DNA from: Streptomyces albipurpureus
Lineage (GTDB): Bacteria > Actinomycetota > Actinomycetes > Streptomycetales > Streptomycetaceae
DNA: 64,000 nt
Assembly (NCBI RefSeq): GCF_023701525.1
Contig: NZ_JAMQAW010000012.1
Location: forward strand, 64,762 to 128,761
Reading direction: 5' to 3'
In this document: positions 35,547 to 44,774 of the stretch, piece by piece
Layout: each line of letters opens with the position of its first letter
How positions within the stretch are numbered: position 1 is the first letter of the stretch
Notes under the pieces: generated by a model
What the model was told of the DNA's origin: nothing
What the model saw: only the letters and a program-made list of their open reading frames with translations
Database searches by the model: none
Made by a program: the position numbers and the translations under genes

Positions 35547-36422
35547 ATGAGAAATCTCAGACGTCTCAGCTGTGTGGCCGTGCTGGCGGTCACTCTCGCG
35601 ACCGCCGGCTGTGGCCGTTCCGACCAAGGCAGCACCTCGTCCGGGAGTAAGCCGGCCGCTGGAAAGACCGCGGCGGAACTACTGCCCGCTCAGTTCAAGA
35701 AGAGCGGCACCCTGCGTGTGGCCACCGCGGTCGGCTATCCGCCGATGGAGATGTACAAGCCCGGGACCACCGAGCTGACCGGCGTCGATCCCGATCTGGC
35801 CAAGGCCGTCGCCGACCGACTCGGGCTGAAACTCCAGCTCACCAACGCCGCCTTCGACGGGCTCATCCCCGGGCTGAAGTCCGGGCGATTCGATCTGGTG
35901 ATGTCGTCCATGACGGACAGCGCCCAGCGGCGGCAGGCCGTCGACTTCGTCGACTACTTCCGTACCGGCGGTGTGGTGATGACGAAGAGCGGCAATCCCG
36001 AGGGCATCAAGACCCTCGCGGACCTGTGCGGAAAGTCCGTCGTCCTCGCCAAGGGAAGCTCCAACCTCGACATCGGGCAGCAGCAGAACGCCAAGTGCAC
36101 CGAGAAGATGCGCATCTCGCAGAGCGAGGACGCACCGACCGGCCTCCTCCAGTTGGAGAGCGGGCGGGCCGTCGCCACCATCGTCGACTACCCCGTTGCT
36201 CAGATGTTCGCCGAGAAGAACAAGGCGTACGAGGTCGTACCGACACAGTACGGGGCCGCGCCCTGGGGCATCGCCGTCGCCAAGAACCAGAGCGGTCTGC
36301 GTGATGCCGTGCAGAAGGCCCTCCAGGATCTGATCGATGACGGCGGCTACAAGAAGATCCTCGACTCCTACGGGGTCGCGGGCAGCGCCGTGCCCAAGGC
36401 CACCATCAACGACGGACAGTGA
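35547..36422 (+). CDS. ABC importer, amino-acid-type substrate-binding lipoprotein
   Basis: A 291-aa extracellular solute-binding protein, family 3 (SBP_bac_3). Lipoprotein signal with the Cys in LATAGC near residue 22. The mature domain begins GTLRVATAVGYPPMEMY, with GVDPDLAKAVADRLG, FDGLIPGLKSGRFDLVMSSM and LESGRAVATIVDYP, typical of polar amino acid or opine binders. Its stop overlaps the permease start (GTGA). ATG 35547 has gagggaga upstream. First gene of a five-gene operon ending at 40603; the downstream enzymes suggest the ligand is an N-acylated or D-configured amino acid derivative. Confidence 0.93.
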   Translation: MRNLRRLSCVAVLAVTLATAGCGRSDQGSTSSGSKPAAGKTAAELLPAQFKKSGTLRVATAVGYPPMEMYKPGTTELTGVDPDLAKAVADRLGLKLQLTNAAFDGLIPGLKSGRFDLVMSSMTDSAQRRQAVDFVDYFRTGGVVMTKSGNPEGIKTLADLCGKSVVLAKGSSNLDIGQQQNAKCTEKMRISQSEDAPTGLLQLESGRAVATIVDYPVAQMFAEKNKAYEVVPTQYGAAPWGIAVAKNQSGLRDAVQKALQDLIDDGGYKKILDSYGVAGSAVPKATINDGQ

Positions 36423-37378
36423 GTTCCGCGGTGAACACGGAGACAACCGATGTCAGCAAGGCCGGAGTGGTCGAGCCTGGCGGGGGCGAGCTCGCGCTGC
36501 GGGTGACTCGACGGCCCCGGCCGGGCCGTTGGGTCGCCGTCGCGCTGGCCACACTCTTCACGGTGTGGCTGGCCTACACCGTGATCATCAACCCCAATCT
36601 GCACTGGGATGTGATCGCCGAGTACCAGTTTGACGGTGTGATCCTGAACGGTCTGTGGGTGACGGTGCAGCTCACCCTCATCTCCATGGTGGTGGGCATT
36701 GTCATCGGGGTCGTCATCGCCGTGATGCAACTGTCCGAGAGCCCGGTGCTCAGGATCATCGCCAGCGCCTACACCTGGTTCTTCCGGGGCACGCCCCTGC
36801 TCGTTCAGCTCATCTTCTGGTTCAACCTGGCCCTGCTGTTCCCGGTGATCAGCATCGGCATACCGTTCGACGGGCCCAAGCTCATCGAGTGGCAGACCAA
36901 CATGGTCATCACCGGATTCGTCGCGGCACTGCTGGGTCTGTCCATCAACGAGGGCGCCTATATGGCGGAGATCGTACGGGCCGGCATCCAGAGCGTGGAC
37001 CCCGGCCAGCGGGAGGCCGGTGAATCCATCGGCATGTCGAACCGGAAGATCCTCACCCGGATCATCCTGCCGCAGGCGATGCGCGTCATCATCCCCCCGT
37101 TCGGCAATCAGTTCATCTCCATGCTCAAGACCACATCCCTGGTCTCGGTCATCGCCGGAGCGGATCTGATGACCGTCTCCCAACACCTCTATCTCGCGAA
37201 CTTCGAGGTGATCGCGCTGCTGATGGTGGCGTCGATCTGGTACCTGGTACTCACCACGGTCGCGAGCGTCGCCCAGCACTTCATCGAGCGCCGGTACAAC
37301 CCCGGCACGACACCGGTGCGCCGCCGGGTCCTCGCCAACCTCAGACCCGGGCACACCACCAAGGGGGCAGCAGCGTGA
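36419..37378 (+). CDS. ABC importer, amino-acid-type permease
   Basis: A 319-aa inner-membrane permease of the His/Glu/Gln (HisMQ) type. After a soluble front of about 35 residues there is a first membrane helix (about 38-58), then the permease core (about 78-300) with [12 protein letters not shown] and the EAA loop [22 protein letters not shown]-like segment that docks the ATPase. Only one permease gene is present, so it should form a homodimer. Starts at GTG inside the binding-protein stop (GTGA) and ends overlapping the ATPase start. Confidence 0.93.
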   Translation: MSSAVNTETTDVSKAGVVEPGGGELALRVTRRPRPGRWVAVALATLFTVWLAYTVIINPNLHWDVIAEYQFDGVILNGLWVTVQLTLISMVVGIVIGVVIAVMQLSESPVLRIIASAYTWFFRGTPLLVQLIFWFNLALLFPVISIGIPFDGPKLIEWQTNMVITGFVAALLGLSINEGAYMAEIVRAGIQSVDPGQREAGESIGMSNRKILTRIILPQAMRVIIPPFGNQFISMLKTTSLVSVIAGADLMTVSQHLYLANFEVIALLMVASIWYLVLTTVASVAQHFIERRYNPGTTPVRRRVLANLRPGHTTKGAAA

Positions 37379-38148
37379 CTGATCTGGTACTGCGAGCCCG
37401 CGGAGTGCGGAAGAAGTTCGGTGACATCGAGGTACTGAGAGGTATCGATCTCGAAGTCCGCCCCGGGGAAGTGCTGTGTGTCATCGGCCCCTCGGGATCG
37501 GGCAAGTCGACCCTGTTGCGCTGTTTCAACCATCTGGAGCGCATCGACGCCGGCCGTATCTGGGTGAACGGCGAACTCATCGGCTATGAGCAGCACGGCG
37601 CATCGGAGGGGACGCTGCGGGAGCGCCGGCCGCGCGATGTCCGCCGGCAACGGGAGCGGATCGGCATGGTCTTCCAGCGGTTCCATCTCTTTCCGCACCG
37701 CACCGCGGTGCAGAACGTGATGGAGGGGCCCGTCACGGTCAAGGGGTTGAAGTGGGCTCATGCGCAGCGACAGGCGAGTGAACTACTGGACCGGGTGGGG
37801 CTGGCGGATCGTGCCGATCACTATCCGGCCCAGTTGTCCGGTGGGCAGCAGCAGCGCGTGGCGATCGCCAGGGCACTGGCCATGGAGCCGACGCTGATGC
37901 TGTTCGACGAGCCCACTTCGGCGCTCGATCCTGAGCTGGTCGGCGAGGTCCTCGGTGTGATGCGCGATCTGGCCCGCAGCGGTATGACGATGATCGTGGT
38001 CACTCATGAAATGGGCTTCGCTCGCGAGGTCGCCGACCGCGTCATCTTCATGGACGAAGGGGCCGTCGTGGAGGCGGGGCGTCCCGATGAACTGTTCACC
38101 CAGCCGCGCCATGAACGCACTCAGGCCTTCTTGTCGACGGTTCTGTGA
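37375..38148 (+). CDS. ABC importer, amino-acid-type ATPase
   Basis: A 257-aa ATP-binding subunit: Walker [11 protein letters not shown]-loop [11 protein letters not shown], signature [15 protein letters not shown], Walker [14 protein letters not shown] and switch His in VVTHEMGF. It is GlnQ/HisP-like. An insertion rich in Glu/Arg (about 70-85) precedes the Q-loop. It completes the transporter with the two genes before it, and its stop overlaps the start of the amidohydrolase (GTGATG), tying enzyme and uptake into one unit. Confidence 0.95.
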   Translation: MTDLVLRARGVRKKFGDIEVLRGIDLEVRPGEVLCVIGPSGSGKSTLLRCFNHLERIDAGRIWVNGELIGYEQHGASEGTLRERRPRDVRRQRERIGMVFQRFHLFPHRTAVQNVMEGPVTVKGLKWAHAQRQASELLDRVGLADRADHYPAQLSGGQQQRVAIARALAMEPTLMLFDEPTSALDPELVGEVLGVMRDLARSGMTMIVVTHEMGFAREVADRVIFMDEGAVVEAGRPDELFTQPRHERTQAFLSTVL

Positions 38149-39764
38149 TGGGCCTTCCCTACGATGTCCTCCTCCGCGGGGGCACCGTCGTCGATGGCAC
38201 GGGAGCTCCCGCCCGCAGAGCCGATATCGGTGTGCGGGCCGGGCGGGTCACCGTACTTCCCTCAGGTCGCGATGAGCGGGCAACGGATGTGGTCGACGCG
38301 ACCGGGCAGATCGTCGCACCCGGCTTTGTCGATGTGCACACCCATTCCGACGCACTCGCCGCGCCGCACGCCGATGACCGCGCGGGCGCGATCGAACAGC
38401 TGAGGTTGGCGCCGCTGCTCCAGGGCGTCACCACCGAGATCAGTGGGAACTGCGGTATCAGTCTGTTCCCCTCGTTGCCCGAGCTCATGCCGGAACTCAC
38501 CGAGCACATAAGGGTGTCGTTCGGGCTGGGAACGGTTCCGCCCGCGGTGGACTTCGATGCCTTCGCCGCCGGACAGAACCCCGCACTGCGCACCACCCAC
38601 ATCGCCTCGCTGGTGGGTCATGGCACCCTCCGTGCGGGAGTGATGGGCTTCGACGCCAGGCCGCCCACCACACATGAGCTGGGTACGATGTGCGAGCTGC
38701 TGGATCAGGCGTTGGGGCAGGGGGCGGCGGGGCTTTCCACCGGGCTGATCTACCCGCCCGGCACCTATGCCGGGACCGAGGAGATCATCGCCTTGGCGAA
38801 GGTCGCGGCCCGTCATGGCAAACCGTATGTGACCCATCTCCGCGATGAGATGTCCCAGGTGGAGGTCGCGCTGGAGGAGGCGTTGGAGATCGCGGTGCGT
38901 TCGGGCGCGTCGCTGCAGATCTCCCATCACAAAACGGCGGGGCGTCATGGCTGGGGCGCCACGCTGCGGACGCTGCCACGGTTGGAGCGTGCCCGCGCCG
39001 AGGGTGTCGACGTCCTGTGCGATGTCTATCCGTACACGGCGGGCAGTACGGTCCTGCACGCCATGCTGCCGCCGTGGACGAGCGAGGGCGGTGTCGGCGC
39101 CATGTTGGAGCGGCTGCCTCAGCCGACTGTGCGTGACGGTATCCGTCGGGACATCGCCCAGGGCGTGCTGGGCTGGGAGAACACCGTCGGCAACGGCGGT
39201 TGGGATCTGATCGCGGTGGCGGCGGCTCCCTCACGGCCGGAGGCGGAAGGCCGGCGAATCGCCGACCTCGCCGGCGAGCGAGGCATTGATCCGGTGGACT
39301 ATGTATGTGATCTGCTCCTCGCCGAGCGGGGCGAGGTGACCATCATCAGCCACTCGATGCATGAGGACGACGTACGCCGGGTGCTGGCCAGTCCCCTGGC
39401 CATGATCGGCTCCGACGGTGTTCCCAAGCCCGGCCGCCCCCACCCCCGCTGGGCGGGCAGTTTCGCCAGGGTTCTCGGGCACTACGGCCGTGAACAGGGA
39501 CTACTGTCCTTGGAAGGTGCGGTGCACAAGATGACCGGGCTACCCGCACGGCGTTTCGGGCTGACCGGGCGCGGTGTGCTGGCCGACGGTGCCCGCGCCG
39601 ATCTGGTCGTCTTCGATCGGGACACGGTTGGTGACAGGGCGACCTTCGACCGTCCGCTGTTGGGGCCCACGGGCGTCGGCACCGTCGTGGTGGCGGGGCG
39701 GATCGCGGTGCGTGACGGTCTTGCGACCGGGGTTCGGGCAGGCGAAGTGGTGAGGGTGCGATGA
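38145..39764 (+). CDS. N-acyl-D-amino-acid deacylase-like amidohydrolase
   Basis: A 539-aa cytoplasmic metal hydrolase of the D-aminoacylase family. Metal-site motifs: VDVHTHSDA (HxH), EISGNCGIS with the family Cys ligand, [18 protein letters not shown] and [15 protein letters not shown] with the catalytic Asp. The length fits (family about 480-540). It should remove the acyl group from N-acyl-D-amino acids or related N-substituted compounds, freeing a D-amino acid. It has no signal peptide, so it acts on imported material. The start is the GTG/ATG pair inside the ATPase stop. The next gene starts at its stop (ATGA). Confidence 0.92.
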   Translation: MMGLPYDVLLRGGTVVDGTGAPARRADIGVRAGRVTVLPSGRDERATDVVDATGQIVAPGFVDVHTHSDALAAPHADDRAGAIEQLRLAPLLQGVTTEISGNCGISLFPSLPELMPELTEHIRVSFGLGTVPPAVDFDAFAAGQNPALRTTHIASLVGHGTLRAGVMGFDARPPTTHELGTMCELLDQALGQGAAGLSTGLIYPPGTYAGTEEIIALAKVAARHGKPYVTHLRDEMSQVEVALEEALEIAVRSGASLQISHHKTAGRHGWGATLRTLPRLERARAEGVDVLCDVYPYTAGSTVLHAMLPPWTSEGGVGAMLERLPQPTVRDGIRRDIAQGVLGWENTVGNGGWDLIAVAAAPSRPEAEGRRIADLAGERGIDPVDYVCDLLLAERGEVTIISHSMHEDDVRRVLASPLAMIGSDGVPKPGRPHPRWAGSFARVLGHYGREQGLLSLEGAVHKMTGLPARRFGLTGRGVLADGARADLVVFDRDTVGDRATFDRPLLGPTGVGTVVVAGRIAVRDGLATGVRAGEVVRVR

Positions 39765-40603
39765 GTCTGGCAAGGGTGGCCGCCGCCGCGCGGAGCTCGG
39801 CAGCGCTACCGCTGGTCCTGGCGGTGGCGGCCGTCGATGTGGACGACGGCGAGATCGTGGGCGTCGACGACGATGTGGTGCTACCGGTCGCCTCGGCATC
39901 GAAGGCGCTACTCCTCGCCGAGGTGTCTCGTCGACTGGACTCGGGCGAGCTGCGCTCGCAAGCCCCGGTGACGATCACCGACGAGGACGCGGTGGGTGGC
40001 ACCGGCCTGCTCTCCCGGCTGAGCCGGCGTGTCTGGACGGTTGAGGATCTGGCGTGGTTGACCGCGTCGGTCAGTGACAACACGGCGACCAACGCCTTGC
40101 TCAGGACCGTTGGGCTGGATTCCACCGCCGCGTTGGCCGGGAAGCTGGGGCTGCGACAGCTCGCTCTGCACGATGTGGTCCGCGATGTCCGGGGCCCGGA
40201 TGTGCCGCCCGTCTTCGCGACCGGCACAGCGTGGGACCTGGCACACCTGATGGCCCACGCGGTGCGCGGCACGATGGTCTCGTCTCAGGCATCGGCACGG
40301 TTGTTGGGCTGGATGCGCGCCAACACCGACCACGGTCTGGTGCCCGCGTTGGTGGCCCACGATCCCTACGCGCCGTTCCCCGGCCCGCCGGCGGCCGGCG
40401 GGCTGCTGGTGGCCAACAAGACCGGAACCGATCCGGGTACGAGGGCCGACACGGGGGTCATCATCGGGACGCGACGGCTTGCCTACGCGGTGGTGGCGCA
40501 CTGGGATACGGCGCTCGGTTCCAGTACGGAGCGGGCGGCGGTGCATGCGATCCGCGATGTCGGCCGGACGCTGGCGGGGTGCGCTCTGCGTGCCACCCGA
40601 TGA
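39761..40603 (+). CDS. Cytoplasmic serine hydrolase of class A beta-lactamase fold
   Basis: A 280-aa protein with the three active-site motifs of class A beta-lactamases: SxxK as Ser45-Ala-Ser-Lys48, SDN at Ser105-Asn107 and KTG at Lys220-Gly222. No signal peptide is present (it starts [16 protein letters not shown]), which is odd for a beta-lactamase and points to an intracellular amide or peptide hydrolase. I cannot place the usual Glu166 with confidence. It overlaps the D-aminoacylase by four bases and closes the operon. A role in opening a D-amino-acid-containing or beta-lactam-like imported compound before or after deacylation is inferred. Confidence 0.9.
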   Translation: MSLARVAAAARSSAALPLVLAVAAVDVDDGEIVGVDDDVVLPVASASKALLLAEVSRRLDSGELRSQAPVTITDEDAVGGTGLLSRLSRRVWTVEDLAWLTASVSDNTATNALLRTVGLDSTAALAGKLGLRQLALHDVVRDVRGPDVPPVFATGTAWDLAHLMAHAVRGTMVSSQASARLLGWMRANTDHGLVPALVAHDPYAPFPGPPAAGGLLVANKTGTDPGTRADTGVIIGTRRLAYAVVAHWDTALGSSTERAAVHAIRDVGRTLAGCALRATR

Positions 40604-40786
40604 CCGTGCTGTGGCAGGTCCGCGGAGTGTCAGTCTCTCGGCGGCTATGAAGGCACGGTGGGGGTCTTCCACGGGTGGGGTGTGGCAAGCCGCCGAAGCA
40701 GCGCAAGGAATGCGGCGCTGGGCCCCGCACCGATCACCTCGTTCCCAGGAGGCCGCAAGCGTCCGAGGCAGCGCCGCCGAGGGTAC

Positions 40787-41710
40787 CTAGGCCCACTGGG
40801 CCTCCAGAAGCGAGCCGACCTCGTCGGCGGCCGCCCGTAGATCGGTGAGAAACGCCTGGAGCAGCGGGTTGCGGTTGGTGGCCCGGGTGGCAACCCCGAT
40901 CCTTCGGTGCAACTGGGGGTGGTCGAGCCGGCAGACATGCACCCCGGCCGTGTCCCCGATGCCGAGGGCGGGGACCAGTGCGATGCCCATCCCGGCGCGG
41001 GCGAGGTTGATGGTGACCTGGTAGTGGTCGCTGCGGCAGCGGACTCGGGGAAGGAACCCCTCGGCCGCACAGGCGCGTTCGAGCACCGGCTCGCCGGTGG
41101 CGGCGCCACGGGTCCCGATCCAGGTCTCGCCCTCCAGTTGTGCCAGCCGAACCGCCGCTCGCTGACCGAGCCGGTGCCGTAGGGGTACGACGACCAGCTG
41201 CGGCTCGTCGAAGAACATGTCCACGTCCACGGCCGACTGTCGGCACCAGGGGTCGAGTGGATGCTCGAAGACGACCGCGGCATCGAGTCGCCCGGCTTCC
41301 AGGTCCGGTAGGAGTTCATGCGGCTGGCCGAGGATCAGTTCGAGTTCTACCTGGGGGCGCTGTGCCGCGAAGACCGAGAGCGCTCTGGGTAGCAGCTCCA
41401 GACCCGATGACGCGAAGAAGCCCAGGCGCAGCAGTCCTGCCTCACCGGCGGAGTGTCCGCGCAGATCGTCCTGGGCGACGGCCATCAGATCGGCGATGGC
41501 CTGGGCGTGTTCGGCCAACCGCTGCCCCGCCGCCGTCAGGCGCAGGCTCTGGGGTGCCCGTTCGACGAGGGCCACCCCCAGTTCTTGTTCCAGCCGGGCC
41601 AGCTGATGGGAGATGGCGGAGGGGCTGAGATGGAGCGCCTGTGCTGCGGCCACGATGGTGCCTCTGCGGGCGATCTCCAGTAGTACGTGCAGGCGGGCGC
41701 TGTTGAGCAT
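40787..41710 (-). CDS. LysR-family transcriptional regulator
   Basis: A 307-aa LysR regulator: N-terminal winged helix (LHVLLEIARRGTIVAAAQAL..LSPSAISHQLARLEQELG) and a substrate-binding effector domain (about 95-300). It is convergent with the ABC/deacylase operon, 183 bp away, and not divergent from it, so control of that operon is possible but not indicated by layout. The start ATG 41710 lacks a strong ribosome site. Confidence 0.92.
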   Translation of the reverse strand: MLNSARLHVLLEIARRGTIVAAAQALHLSPSAISHQLARLEQELGVALVERAPQSLRLTAAGQRLAEHAQAIADLMAVAQDDLRGHSAGEAGLLRLGFFASSGLELLPRALSVFAAQRPQVELELILGQPHELLPDLEAGRLDAAVVFEHPLDPWCRQSAVDVDMFFDEPQLVVVPLRHRLGQRAAVRLAQLEGETWIGTRGAATGEPVLERACAAEGFLPRVRCRSDHYQVTINLARAGMGIALVPALGIGDTAGVHVCRLDHPQLHRRIGVATRATNRNPLLQAFLTDLRAAADEVGSLLEAQWA

Positions 41711-42340
41711 GGGGCCAGGTTAGTACTGCGACGGTGCGGGGCATGGCGGCTGGGTGGCCGGTACTCCTGTCCTCTGTGGGTGCTGGCGCCCCGGCTTGGT
41801 GGTCGCCGCCAGTACCGACCGACTCGCACTCAACTGCGACACCGACACTGACACTGACACCAACGCAACTGCGACAGCGACAGCGACAGCGACGAGATTC
41901 CGCGACAGTCCCGCCCACCGTCACCAGGGGGCCTGCTCGCCGCCCCCACTGAGCACCGCCTCTCAGCTATGCCGTCCGCGTCCGTGGAGAGCCGGACGGG
42001 CGCGCCCTGGGCCCGGCGGCACAGATGGGGGCCCTGGCTCTGCTGGACCGCCCGTGAGCGGGCTGTCCGGCTGTTGGTCGGGGCTGTTGGTCGCCGAGGA
42101 CAGTGGCTGCGGCGCCCGTCTCGGTGCGCTTTGGTGCCTCCCGGTCGCCCAGCAGAAGGAGGGTCCGCGGCCGCCGGTATGGGGCGCCCCGAGCCACCCA
42201 GCAGGGGGCGGCAACTGATTTCGCATCAGAATGCCAATGGAACAACGAATTCAGTTATTACAAAGCCGCATATCTGCGGTATAGCATGCCCAACTAGCAA
42301 TCCAGGTCCGGAATCCGCACATCTCTTGTAGGGGTTGGGC
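41711..42340. other. Intergenic region with short tandem repeats
   Basis: About 630 bp without a convincing gene. It holds the hexamer repeats listed next. The last 120 bp (about 42220-42330) are AT-richer and contain the promoter and ribosome region (taggggtt) of the SpdH-like gene. Confidence 0.45.
41836..41895. repeat. Hexanucleotide tandem repeats (gacact and gcgaca)
   Basis: gacact-type units run about 41843-41860, then gcgaca repeats run about 41871-41895 (gcgaca x3 and a partial). A microsatellite-like tract, not a CRISPR: units are 6 bp with no spacers. Confidence 0.7.
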
Positions 42341-44287
42341 ATGCCCAGATTCAGTGATCGCGAGCTCGGAATGACCCGGAAGATCACCCGCAGGGACTTC
42401 ATGGATGGTGTGGCGGTCAGCGCCGCCGGTGTGGCGATCGCAGCGGCAGTGCCCGGCGTCGCGCAGGCCGCACCGGGTACTCATGGCCGTGGCCCTGGTC
42501 ACGGCCACGGACACGGCGGGCACACCCAGTACCCGCCGACGGAGACGGGTCTGCGAGGCCAGGAGCCCGGGTCGTTCGACGTCGCCCACTCGGTGCGCAA
42601 CGGCGACTTCAAACCGGGCAGCATCAAGGACACTCGCGAATCCTTCGACCTCGTCGTTGTCGGCGGAGGGTTGAGCGGCCTGGCGGCAGCGCACTTCTAC
42701 CGCAAGGCCGTTGGACCGCGCGCTCGCATCCTCATCCTCGAAGCACTTGACGACTTCGGCGGGCACGCACGGCGCAACGAGTTCCGGGTGGGCCGCCACA
42801 CGCTGCTCTCCAACGGCGGAACCGTGAACATGGACACCCCCAGCACCTGGTCCCGCGAGGCGTACAGGCTGGTGACCAAGGACCTCGGCGTCGACCTCAA
42901 GGCGCTGGAGGCAACGGTGAAACCCAACGCCTACCAGCAGTACGCACTGCGCAGCGGCACCCTCTTCAACTCGGAACGCTGGGGCAAGGACCGCCTGGTG
43001 ATCCGGGAGTCCGGCGAATCCTGGGCGTCCTACGTCACCAAACTCCCGATGAGCGACGCGAGCAGGGCCGCGCTCGTCCGGCTGTACACCACCACCGAAG
43101 ACTTCCTTCCGGGCCTCACAGACGCCCAGAAGAAGGCGACCCTGGCCCGTATGCCGTACGAGACATATCTGCGCGAGAAGATCGGCATGGACACCGACGC
43201 TCTGGCGATCATGAAGCGCGGGACCAACGGGCTGTGGGGAGTCGACGTCGACCGAGTCGCCTCGGCCGACGCCTGGGCGACGGGTCAGCCGGGCTTCAAC
43301 GGCCTCAACCTGGAGAGCACACCCTGGCCGGGTGCCGGGTTCACCCCGCTGATGCAACTCGCGGCGACCGAGGGCGACGGCAACTACTACTTCCCCGAGG
43401 GCAACGCCACGTTGGCGCGGCTGCTGGTCAGCAAACTGGTCCCGCACGCCTTCAAGGAGCGCCGCCTGGACTGGACGGAGGCGCCCACGGCGACGGCTCG
43501 CTACGCCAACCTCGACGACTCCGACTCCCCCGTCCGCATCCGGCTGTCGAGCACGGCGTTCCAGGTGCGCAACGAGGGTCGCCACGGCGCGACCGTCAGC
43601 TACTCCAAGAACGGGCGCAGCTACCGGGTGCGCACCAAGGGCGTCGTGATGGCCTGTTGGAACTCGGTCGCCTCCTACATCGTTCCCGAACTGCCCGCCG
43701 ACCAGGTCGAAGCGATGCGCTACGGCGTGAAGGTGCCGCTCGTGTACGCCCGGGTCGCCCTGCGCAACTGGCGTGCCTTCGCCAACGCCCGCGTTTCCCG
43801 GGTGAGCACCCCGTCGCTCTACTTCAGCAGCTTCGGATTGCCCACCGTGACGGAGATCGGCGACTTCAAGATGCCGCACCGCCCCGAACTGCCGACCGTC
43901 ATCTCCCTGTCCGCGACTCCGAACCTGCCCGGCTCGGGCTCCGCCCGCAACCAGCACAAGGCCGGCCGGCGCGCCCTGGCCGGGATGCAGTTCGAGAGCT
44001 TCGAGCGGGAGATCCGCGATTCCATGGCCCGCTCCCTGAGCGCTCACGGATTCGATCCCGGCAAGGACATCACCGCCATCACCGTGAACCGGTGGGCGCA
44101 CGGCTACTCCTATGAGTACAACTCGCTGGACGACCCGGCGTTGTTCGGCCCCGAGAACCAGCGGCCGTACGTCAAGGCCCGCCGCCCCGTCGGCCGGATA
44201 GCCATCGCCAACTCGGATGCCGAGGCCTTCGGTTACACCCATGCGGCCTTCGACGCCGCCTACCGTGCCGTGTCACACCTGGTGTGA
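42341..44287 (+). CDS. Tat-exported FAD-dependent oxidoreductase, spermidine-dehydrogenase-like
   Basis: A 648-aa flavoprotein. Tat signal around RKITRRDFMDGVAVSAAG, with cleavage expected near AQAAP (about residue 45). A His/Gly-rich stretch follows (HGRGPGHGHGHGGH, about 47-62). Then the dinucleotide fold LVVVGGGLSGLAAAHFY and a second FAD segment DDFGGHARRNEFRVG. The overall order (PPTETGLRG, GSFDVAHSVR, GGHARRNEF, NGGTVN, EGNATLARLL) is that of the SpdH-like family of exported amine oxidases/dehydrogenases. It probably oxidises a polyamine or similar amine outside the cytoplasm. ATG 42341 is chosen for tagggg 8 bases upstream. The His tract could bind metal. Confidence 0.85.
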   Translation: MPRFSDRELGMTRKITRRDFMDGVAVSAAGVAIAAAVPGVAQAAPGTHGRGPGHGHGHGGHTQYPPTETGLRGQEPGSFDVAHSVRNGDFKPGSIKDTRESFDLVVVGGGLSGLAAAHFYRKAVGPRARILILEALDDFGGHARRNEFRVGRHTLLSNGGTVNMDTPSTWSREAYRLVTKDLGVDLKALEATVKPNAYQQYALRSGTLFNSERWGKDRLVIRESGESWASYVTKLPMSDASRAALVRLYTTTEDFLPGLTDAQKKATLARMPYETYLREKIGMDTDALAIMKRGTNGLWGVDVDRVASADAWATGQPGFNGLNLESTPWPGAGFTPLMQLAATEGDGNYYFPEGNATLARLLVSKLVPHAFKERRLDWTEAPTATARYANLDDSDSPVRIRLSSTAFQVRNEGRHGATVSYSKNGRSYRVRTKGVVMACWNSVASYIVPELPADQVEAMRYGVKVPLVYARVALRNWRAFANARVSRVSTPSLYFSSFGLPTVTEIGDFKMPHRPELPTVISLSATPNLPGSGSARNQHKAGRRALAGMQFESFEREIRDSMARSLSAHGFDPGKDITAITVNRWAHGYSYEYNSLDDPALFGPENQRPYVKARRPVGRIAIANSDAEAFGYTHAAFDAAYRAVSHLV

Positions 44288-44292
44288 GAAGA

Positions 44293-44340
44293 GCCGGGCC
44301 GCTCGGCCCGGCAGACCCCAGACCCCAGACCCAGGACCCA
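44293..44340 (+). terminator. Tetraloop hairpin plus heptamer repeats
   Basis: gccgggcc-gctc-ggcccggc (44293-44312) is an 8-bp perfect stem with a 4-base loop right after the SpdH-like gene. It is followed by four 7-bp units like agacccc (44313-44340). The remaining gap to 44775 (about 430 bp) holds no gene that I can support. Confidence 0.78.
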
Positions 44341-44774
44341 GTCAACCTGGCACGCTTCCCCCGCGTAACGCCAACGCACCCAACGTTGCCAACGCACTTG
44401 CCGCCCCGGGCCCCCATACCTATGGGCCCGGGGCCACAACCGCCGACACACCAGCGCCCAAGACCTGAGCGGCGTTGCCGACAGCCCAGCCAGCGCCGTG
44501 CTGATCAGAGACCGCGCCACGCACGGTCAGCTACGAACGGCGGCATCCCCAACCGAACGGCCGGCTTCCCTCATCAGCCGACGAACCAGGGGTCCCAGCC
44601 CAGCAGTCACCTCCACCGAGTGCCGCCGTATCGTCGGCGGCGGCGTCGCAACAGCCCGTGGCCCGCACCTCCACACCAGATAACCCTAACCCTAGACTTG
44701 AGGTAGAGACTGAGCCTCCGCCGGTCCCTCCCAGCTGCCCCGTCGAGGCCACCCCCGCAACCACCGGCCGGGCC

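Noticed and set aside
42251-44242. 663-codon frame antisense to the SpdH-like gene
   Set aside because: Shadow of the FAD/Tat gene; Arg/Val/Gly-rich, no recognisable domain.
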